Source of the DNA: Xenorhabdus thuongxuanensis
GTDB taxonomy: Bacteria; Pseudomonadota; Gammaproteobacteria; Enterobacterales; Enterobacteriaceae
DNA: 64,000 nt
NCBI RefSeq assembly: GCF_001908095.1
Contig: NZ_MKGR01000009.1
Location: forward strand, 62,001 to 126,000
Reading direction: 5' to 3'
The notes under the pieces were generated by a model that was given only the letters and a program-made list of their open reading frames with translations, did no database searches and was not told where the DNA came from. Positions 32,164 through 40,475 of this stretch are shown here, piece after piece (within the stretch, counting starts at the first letter, position 1; each line of letters begins with the position of its first letter). The position numbers and the translations under genes are program-made.

Positions 32164-33837
32164 ATGCTGACTCAATTGACCATCAGTAACTTTGCTATCG
32201 TTCGCGAACTTGAAATTGATTTCCGCTCAGGAATGACGGCAATCACAGGCGAAACCGGAGCGGGTAAATCCATCGCGATTGATGCATTAGGTTTATGCCT
32301 TGGCAATCGGGGCGAAGCTAACATGGTTCGCCAAGGGGTTCCACGTACCGACCTTTGCGCCCGTTTTTCACTGGCTGATGCCCCTTCTGCCCGCAAATGG
32401 CTGATAGACCATCAGCTTGATGGAAGTTTTGATGATGGCAATGAGTGCCTGCTACGTCGTACAATTACTGCTGATGGGCGCTCTCGCGGTTTTATTAATG
32501 GTACTGCTGTACCACTTTCTCAATTACGTGAATTGGGTTCTCATCTGATCCAAATCCACGGGCAACATGCCCACCAATTGTTGTTAGAAAATCGTCACCA
32601 AAGGCGCTTACTGGATATTTATACGGGCGATTTCGAACTTCAACATGAAATGAAACAGGCTTACCAACAATGGCGCCAAAGCTGTCAGGCTCTCTCCCAA
32701 TTCCAACAACAGGCTCTTGAGCGGCGCTCACGTCAGCAACTACTGGAATATCACCTGAAAGAACTGAACGAACTATCACCACAACCAGGTGATTATCAAG
32801 AACAGGATAGTGAATACAAACGGCTGGCAAATTGCGGGCAATTTTTGTCCGTTAGCCAAAATATCCTCCAGATTTTAAGTGATAATGATGAGCAGAACAT
32901 TGTCAGCCTCCTCAGCTATGCCCGTAGTGAACTGACAGAACTTGCCAGCATGGATCACAAACTCAGTGGCCTGCTTAACATGCTGGAAGAAGCTGCTATC
33001 CAAATCAATGAAGTTAGTGACGAGTTACGTCATTACAGCGACCAGCTGGAACTGGACCCTAATCGTTTATTCGAACTGGAACAAAAAATTTCCCAACAAA
33101 TCAGCATAGCTCGTAAACACCATGTTGCACCAGAAGAGTTACCTGCATTACATCAACAGTTGTTGGAAGAACAGTATCAATTATCTCAGCAGGAAAATGA
33201 TTGTGCCCACCTTAGTGAACTTGTCAGTTTGCATTATCAACAAGCCCTGACTGTGGCAGAAAAATTGCACCATGTTCGCCAAAAATATGCCGTAGAATTG
33301 GGTCAACTGATAACGAACAGCATGCACCAACTCTCTATGCCTCATGGCCGCTTTACCATCGATGTTACCCTTGAAGCAGAACATTTAAATATTGATGGAG
33401 CCAGCAAAGTTGAATTCAATGTCACAACCAACCCCGGCCAACCTCACCAACCATTAGCAAAAGTAGCATCAGGTGGTGAACTTTCCCGTATTGCACTGGC
33501 AATTCAGGTCATTACAGCGAAAAAAATGGAAACCCCTGCGCTTATTTTCGATGAAGTCGATGTTGGTATCAGCGGCCCAACAGCGGCAATTGTTGGGCGT
33601 TTGCTACGTGAATTAGGGGAATCGACCCAAGTTATGTGTGTTACCCACTTACCTCAAGTTGCAGGATGTGGGCATCAACATTTTTATGTTAGCAAGCAAA
33701 CAGACGGTGAAGAAACTGAAACCCAAATGCAGCTATTGGATAAAAAGGCACGACTTCAAGAACTGGCGCGGCTTCTGGCGGGAAGTGAGGTTACAAAAAA
33801 TACTTTGGCTAATGCAAAAGAGCTGTTAGCGGCATAA
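32164..33837 (+). CDS. recN: DNA repair protein RecN
   Basis: 557 residues. This SMC-like ATPase has an N-terminal Walker A ([19 protein letters not shown]), a central coiled-coil region (about 160-365), the signature [16 protein letters not shown], and Walker B ([16 protein letters not shown]). RecN acts in recombinational repair of double-strand breaks. The start ATGCTGACTCAATTG is preceded by AAGGAGG; an earlier in-frame start overlaps the LexA boxes and is rejected. Confidence 0.97.
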   Translation: MLTQLTISNFAIVRELEIDFRSGMTAITGETGAGKSIAIDALGLCLGNRGEANMVRQGVPRTDLCARFSLADAPSARKWLIDHQLDGSFDDGNECLLRRTITADGRSRGFINGTAVPLSQLRELGSHLIQIHGQHAHQLLLENRHQRRLLDIYTGDFELQHEMKQAYQQWRQSCQALSQFQQQALERRSRQQLLEYHLKELNELSPQPGDYQEQDSEYKRLANCGQFLSVSQNILQILSDNDEQNIVSLLSYARSELTELASMDHKLSGLLNMLEEAAIQINEVSDELRHYSDQLELDPNRLFELEQKISQQISIARKHHVAPEELPALHQQLLEEQYQLSQQENDCAHLSELVSLHYQQALTVAEKLHHVRQKYAVELGQLITNSMHQLSMPHGRFTIDVTLEAEHLNIDGASKVEFNVTTNPGQPHQPLAKVASGGELSRIALAIQVITAKKMETPALIFDEVDVGISGPTAAIVGRLLRELGESTQVMCVTHLPQVAGCGHQHFYVSKQTDGEETETQMQLLDKKARLQELARLLAGSEVTKNTLANAKELLAA

Positions 33838-33949
33838 ATTGAGACAACTTTCTTGTATAATTGCAGTCATAGGTAAATGCATAGAGGTTTTCAATCTCTT
33901 CAATGTTTATTATTATCGACGGCCTAACTCCTAAAGGAATGTAATTACT

Positions 33950-34294
33950 ATGCGCTGTAAATTGTTGACTGCCGCTACTGTATCTCTTGTTATGCTGACT
34001 GCGGGTTGCTCCATGTTTGAGCGAATTGTTTATCGTCCTGATATTAATCAAGGGAACTACCTTACGCCGGCTGCGGTATCAAAAATCCATAAAGGAATGA
34101 CTCAGCAGCAAGTTTCTTACACTTTGGGAACACCAATGCTGACCGATCCGTTTGGGAGCCAAACTTGGTATTACGTATTCCGCCAACAACCAGGCCACGG
34201 GAAAACAACTCAGGAAACCCTGACACTTACCTTTGATAGCCAAGGTGTGCTAACTGATATCAAGGATGAAAAATCACTGCCAGAGAATCAGTGA
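33950..34294 (+). CDS. bamE: Outer membrane assembly lipoprotein BamE
   Basis: 114 residues. The lipoprotein signal peptide ends in the lipobox LTAGC at Cys20. The SmpA/OmlA domain follows, with [20 protein letters not shown] and [20 protein letters not shown]. BamE is a subunit of the BAM complex that inserts beta-barrel proteins in the outer membrane. It is monocistronic, between recN and the convergent rnfH, with a strong hairpin after it. A TATAAT-like hexamer lies at about 33856. Confidence 0.96.
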   Translation: MRCKLLTAATVSLVMLTAGCSMFERIVYRPDINQGNYLTPAAVSKIHKGMTQQQVSYTLGTPMLTDPFGSQTWYYVFRQQPGHGKTTQETLTLTFDSQGVLTDIKDEKSLPENQ

Positions 34295-34307
34295 GATGTG
34301 TGTTTTA

Positions 34308-34339
34308 TTTATTCGCCAGTAGAGAGACTGGCGAATAAA
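34308..34339. terminator. Bidirectional terminator between bamE and rnfH
   Basis: TTTATTCGCCAGT (34308-34320) pairs perfectly with ACTGGCGAATAAA (34327-34339) around a six-base loop. Flanking T/A runs allow termination of both convergent genes. Confidence 0.85.
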
Positions 34340-34345
34340 TAGGCA

Positions 34346-34639
34346 TCATCGTGCATTGTTTTTCGCGCGCTCTGCTCGTTTACGGCGCATTTCTTTTGGA
34401 TCAGCAGCCAGAGGGCGATAAATCTCTACACGATCCCCCTCTTCCAAAGTATCAGTTAGTTTGGCAGGGCGGCTATAAATACCAACTTTATTTTTAGCCA
34501 AATCGATATCATTACGTAATGTCAAAAGGCCAGACATTACAATCGCCTGTTCCACAGTTGCTCCTTGCGATACTTTCACATTACGCAAATATTGCCGTTC
34601 AGGCAGAGCATAAACGACTTCGACATTCATCTCAGACAC
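34346..34639 (-). CDS. rnfH: RnfH family ubiquitin-like protein
   Basis: 97 residues with a GTG start (GTGTCTGAGATG). The conserved body is [18 protein letters not shown], then [15 protein letters not shown] and [20 protein letters not shown]. It has a ubiquitin/ThiS-like fold and no known biochemical activity. The GTG is chosen because GAGG lies eight bases upstream and it gives the E. coli-like length; an ATG at 34630 is the alternative. The start overlaps the ratA 3' end by eight bases. Confidence 0.88.
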   Translation of the reverse strand: MSEMNVEVVYALPERQYLRNVKVSQGATVEQAIVMSGLLTLRNDIDLAKNKVGIYSRPAKLTDTLEEGDRVEIYRPLAADPKEMRRKRAERAKNNAR

Positions 34640-35066
34640 TGTAGACCTCACGTGCACGTTGAGTAAAAGCCTGAACCATATTACCAGCCAGCTCTTTAAA
34701 TACCTTGCCAAAAGCAAGTTCAATTAATTTATTGGTAAATTCAAAATCGAGATGCAACTCAACCTTACAAGCATCTTCACTTAACGGAGTAAAGTGCCAC
34801 CCTCCCATCAACTTACGGAAAGGCCCATCAACAAGCTGCATACTGATGCGTTGATTATCAAATAGTGTATTGCGCGTTACGAACGTCTTACTGATCCCTG
34901 CTTTAGAGACCTCAACGGAAGCCGTCATTTCATTATTGCTACTGCTTAGTACACGGCTACCCACACATCCTGGTAAAAAATCCGGATAAGATGTCACATC
35001 GTTGACCAATTTATACATTTGTTCCACGCTGTAAGGCACTAGCGCAGAGCGACTAATCTGTGGCAT
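34632..35066 (-). CDS. ratA: RatA-type START-domain protein
   Basis: 144 residues of the polyketide-cyclase/START family: [20 protein letters not shown], then PDFLPGC, then [20 protein letters not shown]. In E. coli, RatA was reported as a toxin that binds 50S subunits and blocks association; homologues are related to coenzyme Q-binding Coq10. The neighbouring rnfH was once proposed as antitoxin, which is not established. It is divergent from smpB, as in other enterics. Confidence 0.93.
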   Translation of the reverse strand: MPQISRSALVPYSVEQMYKLVNDVTSYPDFLPGCVGSRVLSSSNNEMTASVEVSKAGISKTFVTRNTLFDNQRISMQLVDGPFRKLMGGWHFTPLSEDACKVELHLDFEFTNKLIELAFGKVFKELAGNMVQAFTQRAREVYSV

Positions 35067-35223
35067 ATCATTTCCTGTAAAACATAACAGCGCTGAATAG
35101 TATCACTTAAACATGGTTAAATAAAAACCTGATGACATTTAGAACAATAAATACGCACTTATCGCTAAATATCATACAGAAGAGATTTCTTTCATTAACG
35201 CATACAGTATAATACAACGCATT

Positions 35224-35706
35224 ATGACAAAGAAAAAAGCATACAAACCCGGTTCGGCAACAATTGCCATGAATAAGCGAGCCCGCCACGAATATTTCAT
35301 TGAGGAAGAATTCGAAGCAGGCTTATCCCTACAAGGTTGGGAAGTTAAATCACTACGCGCTGGCAAAGCTAACATCAGTGAGAGTTATGTTTTGCTCAAA
35401 GATGGTGATGCTTATCTTTTTGGTGCCACGATTACGCCATTAAACGTTGCTTCTTCCCACGTAGTTTGTGATCCGACACGGTCACGCAAGCTACTGCTTA
35501 ACAAACGCGAGCTTGATTCACTGTATGGTCGAATCAATCGAGAAGGTTACACCATCGTCGCACTTTCCATGTATTGGAAAAATGCCTGGTGCAAAATCAA
35601 AATTGGCGTTGCAAAAGGTAAAAAAGCGCACGATAAACGTTCAGACATCAAAGAACGTGAGTGGAAATTAGACAAAGCAAGAATTATGAAGAATTCTGGG
35701 CGTTAA
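35224..35706 (+). CDS. smpB: SsrA-binding protein SmpB
   Basis: 160 residues (family length). The core includes [20 protein letters not shown], then [19 protein letters not shown], and the C-terminal tail [20 protein letters not shown]. SmpB binds tmRNA and places it in the A site of stalled ribosomes. Its gene lies 51 bases upstream of ssrA, so the two halves of trans-translation are adjacent. Confidence 0.98.
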   Translation: MTKKKAYKPGSATIAMNKRARHEYFIEEEFEAGLSLQGWEVKSLRAGKANISESYVLLKDGDAYLFGATITPLNVASSHVVCDPTRSRKLLLNKRELDSLYGRINREGYTIVALSMYWKNAWCKIKIGVAKGKKAHDKRSDIKEREWKLDKARIMKNSGR

Positions 35707-35757
35707 TCACTGGCATTAGCACTCAATATTCTGATATACTTGGTTTTAGATACACTT

Positions 35758-36121
35758 GGGGCTGATTCTGGATTCGACGGGATTCGCGAAACCCAAGGTG
35801 CATGCCGAGGGGCGGTTGGCCTCGTAAAAAGCCGCAAAACAATAGTCGCAAACGACGAAAACTACGCACTGGCAGCTTAATAACCTGCGCAGAGCCCTCT
35901 CTCCCTAGCCTCCGCTCTTAGGACGGGGATCAAGAGAGGTCAAACCCAAAAGAGATCGCGTGGATGCCCTGCCTGGGGTTGAAGCGTTAAATCCAATCAG
36001 GCTAGTTTGTCAGTGGCGTGTCTGTCCGCAGCTGGCAAGCGAATACAAAGACTAGACTAAGCATGTAGTACCAAGGATGTAGGAATTTCGGACGCGGGTT
36101 CAACTCCCGCCAGCTCCACCA
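35758..36121 (+). ncRNA. ssrA: tmRNA (10Sa RNA)
   Basis: About 364 nt. The 5' end GGGGCTGATTCTGGATTCGA and the 3' end GGTTCAACTCCCGCCAGCTC plus CACCA form the tRNA-Ala-like domain. The tag frame (35848-35880) reads ANDENYALAA followed by TAA, identical to E. coli. A promoter is plausible just upstream (CTGGCA at 35710, TATACT at 35735). The 3' end is a classic integration site, and prophage genes follow. The reconstituted gene appears intact. Confidence 0.97.
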
Positions 36122-36247
36122 AATTTGGTAGGACAGTGTAGGGACAACAACTTGAAAAACAGTAAGTTAGAAAAGTTGATTGGTCACTGTCATGACAGTA
36201 AAAGGACTTCAAAGTGCACGTGAAATGCACGTGGAGTTAAATTTAAG

Positions 36248-36280
36248 ACGCCTCAGACTCCCCCCTCTGAGGTGTTTTTT
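36248..36280 (+). terminator. Terminator downstream of ssrA
   Basis: CCTCAGA (36251-36257) and TCTGAGG (36266-36272) form the core stem around a C-rich loop, followed by T6 (36275-36280). The orientation fits transcripts from ssrA. Confidence 0.85.
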
Positions 36281-36941
36281 ATTCGCAACGAATGTATTTC
36301 TATTTGTAAAAAAGTGTAACAAAAATACACGCCACTTTTGCCTGTTTTGGGTTTGGTTTCCCCTCGGATTGTTCTCTCTAGATTTCGTATTGAAGAGCGG
36401 TCATCATTATTTTATTCAAAAAATTTACTGCAAAAATTCCCCGCTGAACTAGTTCATTTCTGTACGTATAAACAGTGTATTGAAATATTCAAATTTTTTG
36501 ATTTCATTTAGCTGAGCGCGAGAAATATTTTGCATACTCACTCCACTGAGTGACAAGAGAAATGATTATGATTGATTAATCCCTCCGTTTCAAACGGAGG
36601 GATTGAGACAGAAACGGGGTTGTCGACCAGTAAAAGCAATAAAATCAATACGTTTATTCCTTTTGTCCAGCACGTAAATCAACTATTGGGATTCCTATAG
36701 TTAATTTCAGGCCTCCGTTTGAAATGGAAGCGGGCTGAATTGTATTACTCATCTGATAAATTCTATTAATTCCCCACCTGTCATTTTATGTCATCCTGCC
36801 AACAAAACATGCAACCTATCAAATATAGTCAAGCCGTACTCTCCAGTATTGATGAACCGATTTTATTGATGTTCACGGGCGGAGAAGTATCCCACCGCCT
36901 TCATGTTATTTAGCAATCTGTATTGTTGGTGAAATGAGGGA
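36281..36941. other. Intergenic stretch at the prophage left end
   Basis: No convincing gene is present in these 660 bases. They contain a perfect 27-base palindrome (36578-36604) and a degenerate second copy of its core near 36711 (CCTCCGTTTGAAATGGAAG). There is also a 41-codon frame at 36788-36913 (KYSQAVLSSIDEPILLMFTG inside) without a good ribosome site, possibly a gene remnant. Confidence 0.4.
36578..36604. repeat. Perfect 13-bp-arm palindrome
   Basis: AATCCCTCCGTTT (36578-36590), a single C, then the exact complement AAACGGAGGGATT. No T-tract follows. It could be a recombinase or regulator site, or an RNA hairpin. Confidence 0.6.
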
Positions 36942-36947
36942 ATGAAT

Positions 36948-38138
36948 ATGCAAGATAAAAAGCCTGACGTAATAGCCTTAGACGATGATGGCCTTGTTGT
37001 CGTTGCAACACCGGAATATGTCAAAGAAGCCATTGCAGAACACGCTGCAAGCCGGAATCATCCAGATGCCACGCTGCAAGATAAAGGACTTGTTGTCCTG
37101 AGTAATGATACTGGCAGTGATAGTGAAACGATGGCTGCAACACCAAAAGCAGTGAAAGCAGCATATGACCTAGCCAATACTGCCAATCAAAACACCCTCA
37201 ATAATAATTCCAATCTCTATTTGGAGAAGAAGCAAAACGGAGCTGATATTCCTAATAAACCGGAATTTATCAGTAACATCGGTGCAGTATCCGAAAATGG
37301 TGGAGTTTATCCAGGTTCCTTCCAATTTCAGCAAGTAGAAACAACACCGAAAGAGAGTAACCCTGTAAAGATCGTATCTGCACCCCATCAAGAAGCTAAT
37401 AAACTTGTGGCTTTCACTAATTATGGTTGGTACAGCAATGATATCCAGACAGGAATTGTACGAGGTGGTGGAGTTGATACTTTAGGGTATGCAGTAGACA
37501 TTAATAATACGAGAGCTTTAGTTGTGACAGAAAATGCAGTCACTACAGGTTCTATACACATTAGATCAGGTAATTATGGTGGTGTTTTATCATATAGAGA
37601 TGATGGAACTTATTGGAGAATAGAAGGAACTTCTGATGGAGAGTCCATTTTACTAAATTTTATAGACAGAAATCCAGATGGCTCAAACAGGTATGTTCAA
37701 TCTTTACCCAAAGGAACTGGAACTCTTATGTCAACATCTCAACACTACATTGATTCTAGCGGTTGTGTGAAAAAAAATTCTCCAATAATCAAATTCAGTA
37801 CCGATGGTTTATTTGAAACAAACAGTGAATCCGAAGGTGCTACTATTGAGCACTTATCACAAGGTACTTACCTCATTAAAGGCGTTAAGGGATTCAGTAA
37901 TGATGAAGCGGTAAGTAGCATCGATATCCCACGCTGTCAGAACGATCTACCAATGGTTTGGGTCAACCATGAAGTTCTACCCGATGGCTCTATCAAATTA
38001 ATGACCTACCATCGAGAACACTCAGATGCCCCAGCCTTCGCCAGAAATATACGCGAAGGTTACGCTAACGGTGATTTAATCGATATTCCCGATGGTAGAT
38101 TTGTTTCTGTCCGTGTGCAAATGCCGGAGACTAAATAA
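36948..38138 (+). CDS. Phage tail fibre protein (plus-strand copy)
   Basis: 396 residues. The N-terminal region has the short tail-fibre repeat (HPDATLQDKGLVVLSNDTGS, AATPKAVKAAYDLANTANQN). The middle is variable, and the C-terminal 120 residues (SEGATIEHLSQGTYLIKGVK, VLPDGSIKLMTYHREHSDAP) closely match the minus-strand fibre at 40476-41639. Tail fibres bind host receptors. The second ATG is used because GAGGGA lies six bases before it. It is transcribed against the late operon and is probably cargo or an alternative fibre. A lectin gene follows 52 bases downstream. Confidence 0.8.
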   Translation: MQDKKPDVIALDDDGLVVVATPEYVKEAIAEHAASRNHPDATLQDKGLVVLSNDTGSDSETMAATPKAVKAAYDLANTANQNTLNNNSNLYLEKKQNGADIPNKPEFISNIGAVSENGGVYPGSFQFQQVETTPKESNPVKIVSAPHQEANKLVAFTNYGWYSNDIQTGIVRGGGVDTLGYAVDINNTRALVVTENAVTTGSIHIRSGNYGGVLSYRDDGTYWRIEGTSDGESILLNFIDRNPDGSNRYVQSLPKGTGTLMSTSQHYIDSSGCVKKNSPIIKFSTDGLFETNSESEGATIEHLSQGTYLIKGVKGFSNDEAVSSIDIPRCQNDLPMVWVNHEVLPDGSIKLMTYHREHSDAPAFARNIREGYANGDLIDIPDGRFVSVRVQMPETK

Positions 38139-38190
38139 TCACAATCTTCATTCTTCTGTCATTTTCAAAATATAATTTGGAGGTAATATT

Positions 38191-38568
38191 ATGTATGATT
38201 GGTCTGGAACTGTTCCTGCTAACCTTGAACAAGGTCAACCGACAGGACTTGTACTCCAACAGGGGGATGTGATCTCTGTTATTGCTTCGGGATGGGTGCA
38301 ATACGCCTCTGACAATCGGCCAGATCCATGGGCTGCCCCTCAAGGACTTGTAGGTAAATCTCCTCAGGCAACCTATAGCTTAATTGCAAAAATCGGAGAT
38401 AAAGCCTACGAAATTAGTAATGGCGTGCTTCACAAGACTGTGCCTGTTGATGGAGAGTTAATACTTTTATTTAATGATACTCCTAATGATTTTAGTGATA
38501 ACTCCGGTGACTTTTATGTTAACGTTAAAATAGAATCACGTTATTCTCCTCTCGAAGAAATACAATAA
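38191..38568 (+). CDS. LecA (PA-IL)-like galactophilic lectin
   Basis: 125 residues resembling Pseudomonas aeruginosa LecA along its length: GDVISVIASGWVQY, then APQG, then FNDTPNDFSDNSGDFYVNV. Probable calcium and sugar ligands are Tyr38, Asp96, Asp100, Asp103 and Asn104, equivalent to LecA Tyr36, Asp100, Thr104, Asn107 and Asn108. The positions of LecA His50 and Gln53 appear to be Ser and Ala, so sugar preference may differ. There is no signal peptide, as in LecA. Strong ribosome site GGAGG. It is co-directional with the fibre gene and followed by a terminator, so the two form one unit. Related lectins are known in Photorhabdus (PllA). Confidence 0.8.
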   Translation: MYDWSGTVPANLEQGQPTGLVLQQGDVISVIASGWVQYASDNRPDPWAAPQGLVGKSPQATYSLIAKIGDKAYEISNGVLHKTVPVDGELILLFNDTPNDFSDNSGDFYVNVKIESRYSPLEEIQ

Positions 38569-38583
38569 ATAATCTCGATATCC

Positions 38584-38608
38584 AACCCGCGACTTTCTGC
38601 GGGTTTAT
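38584..38608 (+). terminator. Terminator after the lectin gene
   Basis: AACCCGC (38584-38590) pairs with GCGGGTT (38599-38605), then TTATT. It separates the fibre-lectin unit from the following cassette. Confidence 0.75.
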
Positions 38609-38747
38609 TATGCCAACCTCATCAATAATAACCATAAGATACAGTTTTAATTTGAAATATATTTTTATCACATTTCGATAAATTAGCGCTCTTTCCACTT
38701 TACAGATTAGGAATATTCCGATCATATATTAGGGAAAGTGAATTAGT

Positions 38748-38789
38748 ATGACGGGCATTGGTTTATCAATATGGTGGATTTATGAATGA
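38748..38789 (+). CDS. Possible 13-residue leader peptide (MTGIGLSIWWIYE)
   Basis: ATG at 38748 is preceded by AGGGAAAG. Its TGA overlaps the next start codon as ATGA. It could couple translation of the downstream gene or act as a regulatory leader; two adjacent Trp codons are notable. Too short to be sure it is translated. Confidence 0.3.
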   Translation: MTGIGLSIWWIYE

Positions 38790-39244
38790 GAACATTAGGT
38801 ATAAGGGTTGAACCAAAGCAAGTATCATTCGTTGTATTTTGCAATAAAGAAAATGACTTGCTCTGCGTAGATGAGATAGTTGTACCTAAAACCTTAGAGA
38901 TACCAGAGCAGTTAAAATATATTCGTAATAGTATACTGGATATTCTTAGAGAATATCAGATTCAAAACGCAGCGTTACGTGTAGCAGAGGGGGTTTCAAT
39001 AAACAAAAGCACCCTTAGATGTTATATTGAAGCAGTTATTCAAGAAGCATTCTCAAGTAGCAATGTGGAGCATTACTTTGTAATGAGAATGAACACCATA
39101 ATAAGCAGACTGAAAATAAATAAAGATGATTATAACTCTATTTTAAATTCATCTAAGAAATTAAATAAAATAGATAATTCATCTTTCAAAAAAGCAATGA
39201 ATGAAGCGATGATGGTAGCTGTTGCGGCGGTGAATAATGATTAA
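38786..39244 (+). CDS. RuvC/RNase H-fold-like protein, degenerate active site
   Basis: A 152-residue protein of unrecognised exact family. Its order of elements resembles RuvC-type RNase H folds. It opens with a strand (LGIRVEPKQVSFVVF), followed by a second strand (CVDEIVVP). A helix then leads into NAALRVAEGVSINKSTLRCY, with Glu68 near the second RuvC acid, and a late helix (NEAMMVAVAAV) sits where RuvC has DAADALA. The first catalytic Asp (GIDPG in RuvC) is replaced by GIRVE, so nuclease activity may be lost or altered. It is the first of three plus-strand genes; its stop overlaps the kinase start by eight bases. The AT-rich composition differs from the phage structural genes. The fold call is by eye and needs structure prediction. 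Confidence 0.6.
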   Translation: MRTLGIRVEPKQVSFVVFCNKENDLLCVDEIVVPKTLEIPEQLKYIRNSILDILREYQIQNAALRVAEGVSINKSTLRCYIEAVIQEAFSSSNVEHYFVMRMNTIISRLKINKDDYNSILNSSKKLNKIDNSSFKKAMNEAMMVAVAAVNND

Positions 39245-40265
39245 TCAATTTTATACTAATGCTCATGTATCTTTCAGGGAATTAAGAGGACTGGACGAGC
39301 AGGGAAAGAATTCTCGCGTATTCTTGGCTTATGATAAAAACTTAGATTGTAATTTGGTTATTAAGGAGATCAAAAAAGATATCTTTGATTATGACCGTTA
39401 CTTTAATGAAGCAAGAAAGCTCTATTTAAGTATTCATCCTAATATCGTTCAAATACAATACGCAGCTCAAGATAGCAGCAATGTTTACATCGGATTACCA
39501 TTTTATAAAAATGGCTCAATCCATAATTTAATGAATGAAAAACCCTTAACAGTTAGTGAGATCATAAGGTACTCAATTCAATTTTTAAGTGGACTTTATC
39601 ATATCCATACAAAAGGATTAATTCATTTCGATATCAAACCGAATAACATACTACTCTCTGATAGGAATGAGGCTTTACTATCTGATTTTGGTCTTGCTGA
39701 GAGGATTAATGACGCTGGATTTGCCTCACCAGATATGCTCTATAATTTACATCGTCCTCCCGAGTCATTCTTAGATGAAGAACTAGACTTTACTGCTGAT
39801 ATATATGAAGCTGGCGTTACTATGTACAGAATGTTAGTGGGTCATGAGCAATTTAACAATGAAGTTAACCAACTCTGCTCAACAGATAATTCTTTTGAAT
39901 TGATGTCAAATGCTGCCTTCCCATTTAAAAATTATCCGTTACACGTACCGAAATCTATCATAAAAATAGTTAACAAATGTTTAGAGAAAAATAAAAAAGA
40001 TAGATATCAATCGGTTCAGCAAATATTAAATGATTTATCAAAAATCGAGTCATCAGACTCTTTACATTGGCGTATACACCCAAGTGAAGAAAAAATTGAA
40101 TGGATAGGAATCAAAAAAGGTGCTAAAGTTTCAATAGAGTTTGACATAATAAAAAATAAATGCTACGGCATAAAAGAGCTTTCTAACGGAAAATCCCAAA
40201 AGATATCAGAATATTGTAAGGACTCAGTTAAAGAAAGTGATATTCGCTCACTACTTACAAAGTAA
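39237..40265 (+). CDS. Hanks-type Ser/Thr protein kinase
   Basis: 342 residues. The kinase elements are in order: VIKEI (Lys43), NEARKL (Glu58), the catalytic loop HFDIKPNNILL (Asp132, Asn137), DFG at 150-152, RPPES (174-177) and DIYEAGVTMY (188-197). All key residues for phosphotransfer are present; the glycine loop is poor (LDEQGKNSRVFLA). A small C-terminal beta-rich domain (about 278-342, WIGIKKGAKVSIEFDI) is separate from the kinase core. There is no membrane segment, so it is cytoplasmic. It is translationally coupled to the upstream RuvC-like gene and followed nine bases later by a 56-residue gene. A cytoplasmic kinase in prophage cargo suggests phage defence or control of host physiology; that is inference. 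Confidence 0.85.
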   Translation: MINQFYTNAHVSFRELRGLDEQGKNSRVFLAYDKNLDCNLVIKEIKKDIFDYDRYFNEARKLYLSIHPNIVQIQYAAQDSSNVYIGLPFYKNGSIHNLMNEKPLTVSEIIRYSIQFLSGLYHIHTKGLIHFDIKPNNILLSDRNEALLSDFGLAERINDAGFASPDMLYNLHRPPESFLDEELDFTADIYEAGVTMYRMLVGHEQFNNEVNQLCSTDNSFELMSNAAFPFKNYPLHVPKSIIKIVNKCLEKNKKDRYQSVQQILNDLSKIESSDSLHWRIHPSEEKIEWIGIKKGAKVSIEFDIIKNKCYGIKELSNGKSQKISEYCKDSVKESDIRSLLTK

Positions 40266-40274
40266 GGTGATCCT

Positions 40275-40445
40275 ATGAAAAATCGCGAGGATAAGACAAT
40301 ATTCCCTCGCAGACATGAGCTAGCATCAGCATCTAATTGCAAAAGAGAGGCTAGATCTCTTTCCAGTGAAGCGAGAGACATGAGAATTACACAATTTAAT
40401 GAAGCATTAAAAAACATGGAAAGTTATGTGCGATTAAAGAACTAA
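40275..40445 (+). CDS. Small charged protein, third gene of the kinase cassette
   Basis: 56 residues, starting MKNREDKTIFPRRHELASAS and ending MESYVRLKN. It is rich in Arg, Lys and Glu, is predicted helical, and has no membrane segment or recognised family. An AAGGTGA ribosome site lies six bases before the ATG. The nine-base gap to the kinase indicates one operon. It has Ser/Thr residues among basic residues and could be a kinase substrate or regulator, but nothing proves this. A hairpin follows directly. Confidence 0.6.
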   Translation: MKNREDKTIFPRRHELASASNCKREARSLSSEARDMRITQFNEALKNMESYVRLKN

Positions 40446-40447
40446 TC

Positions 40448-40471
40448 AGCCCTCCCCCCTCGAGGGCTTTT
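40448..40471 (+). terminator. Terminator of the kinase cassette
   Basis: AGCCCTC (40448-40454) pairs with GAGGGCT (40462-40468), followed by TTT. It separates the cassette from the convergent fibre gene. Confidence 0.75.
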
Positions 40472-40475
40472 CCCA

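Noticed and set aside
36180-36452. A 90-codon plus-strand frame just after ssrA
   Set aside because: It spans the ssrA terminator, has no ribosome site and its translation is low-complexity aromatic and basic sequence unlike a protein.
36578-36604. Palindrome as the start of a CRISPR-like array
   Set aside because: Only one perfect copy and one degraded core exist, with no regular spacing or spacers.
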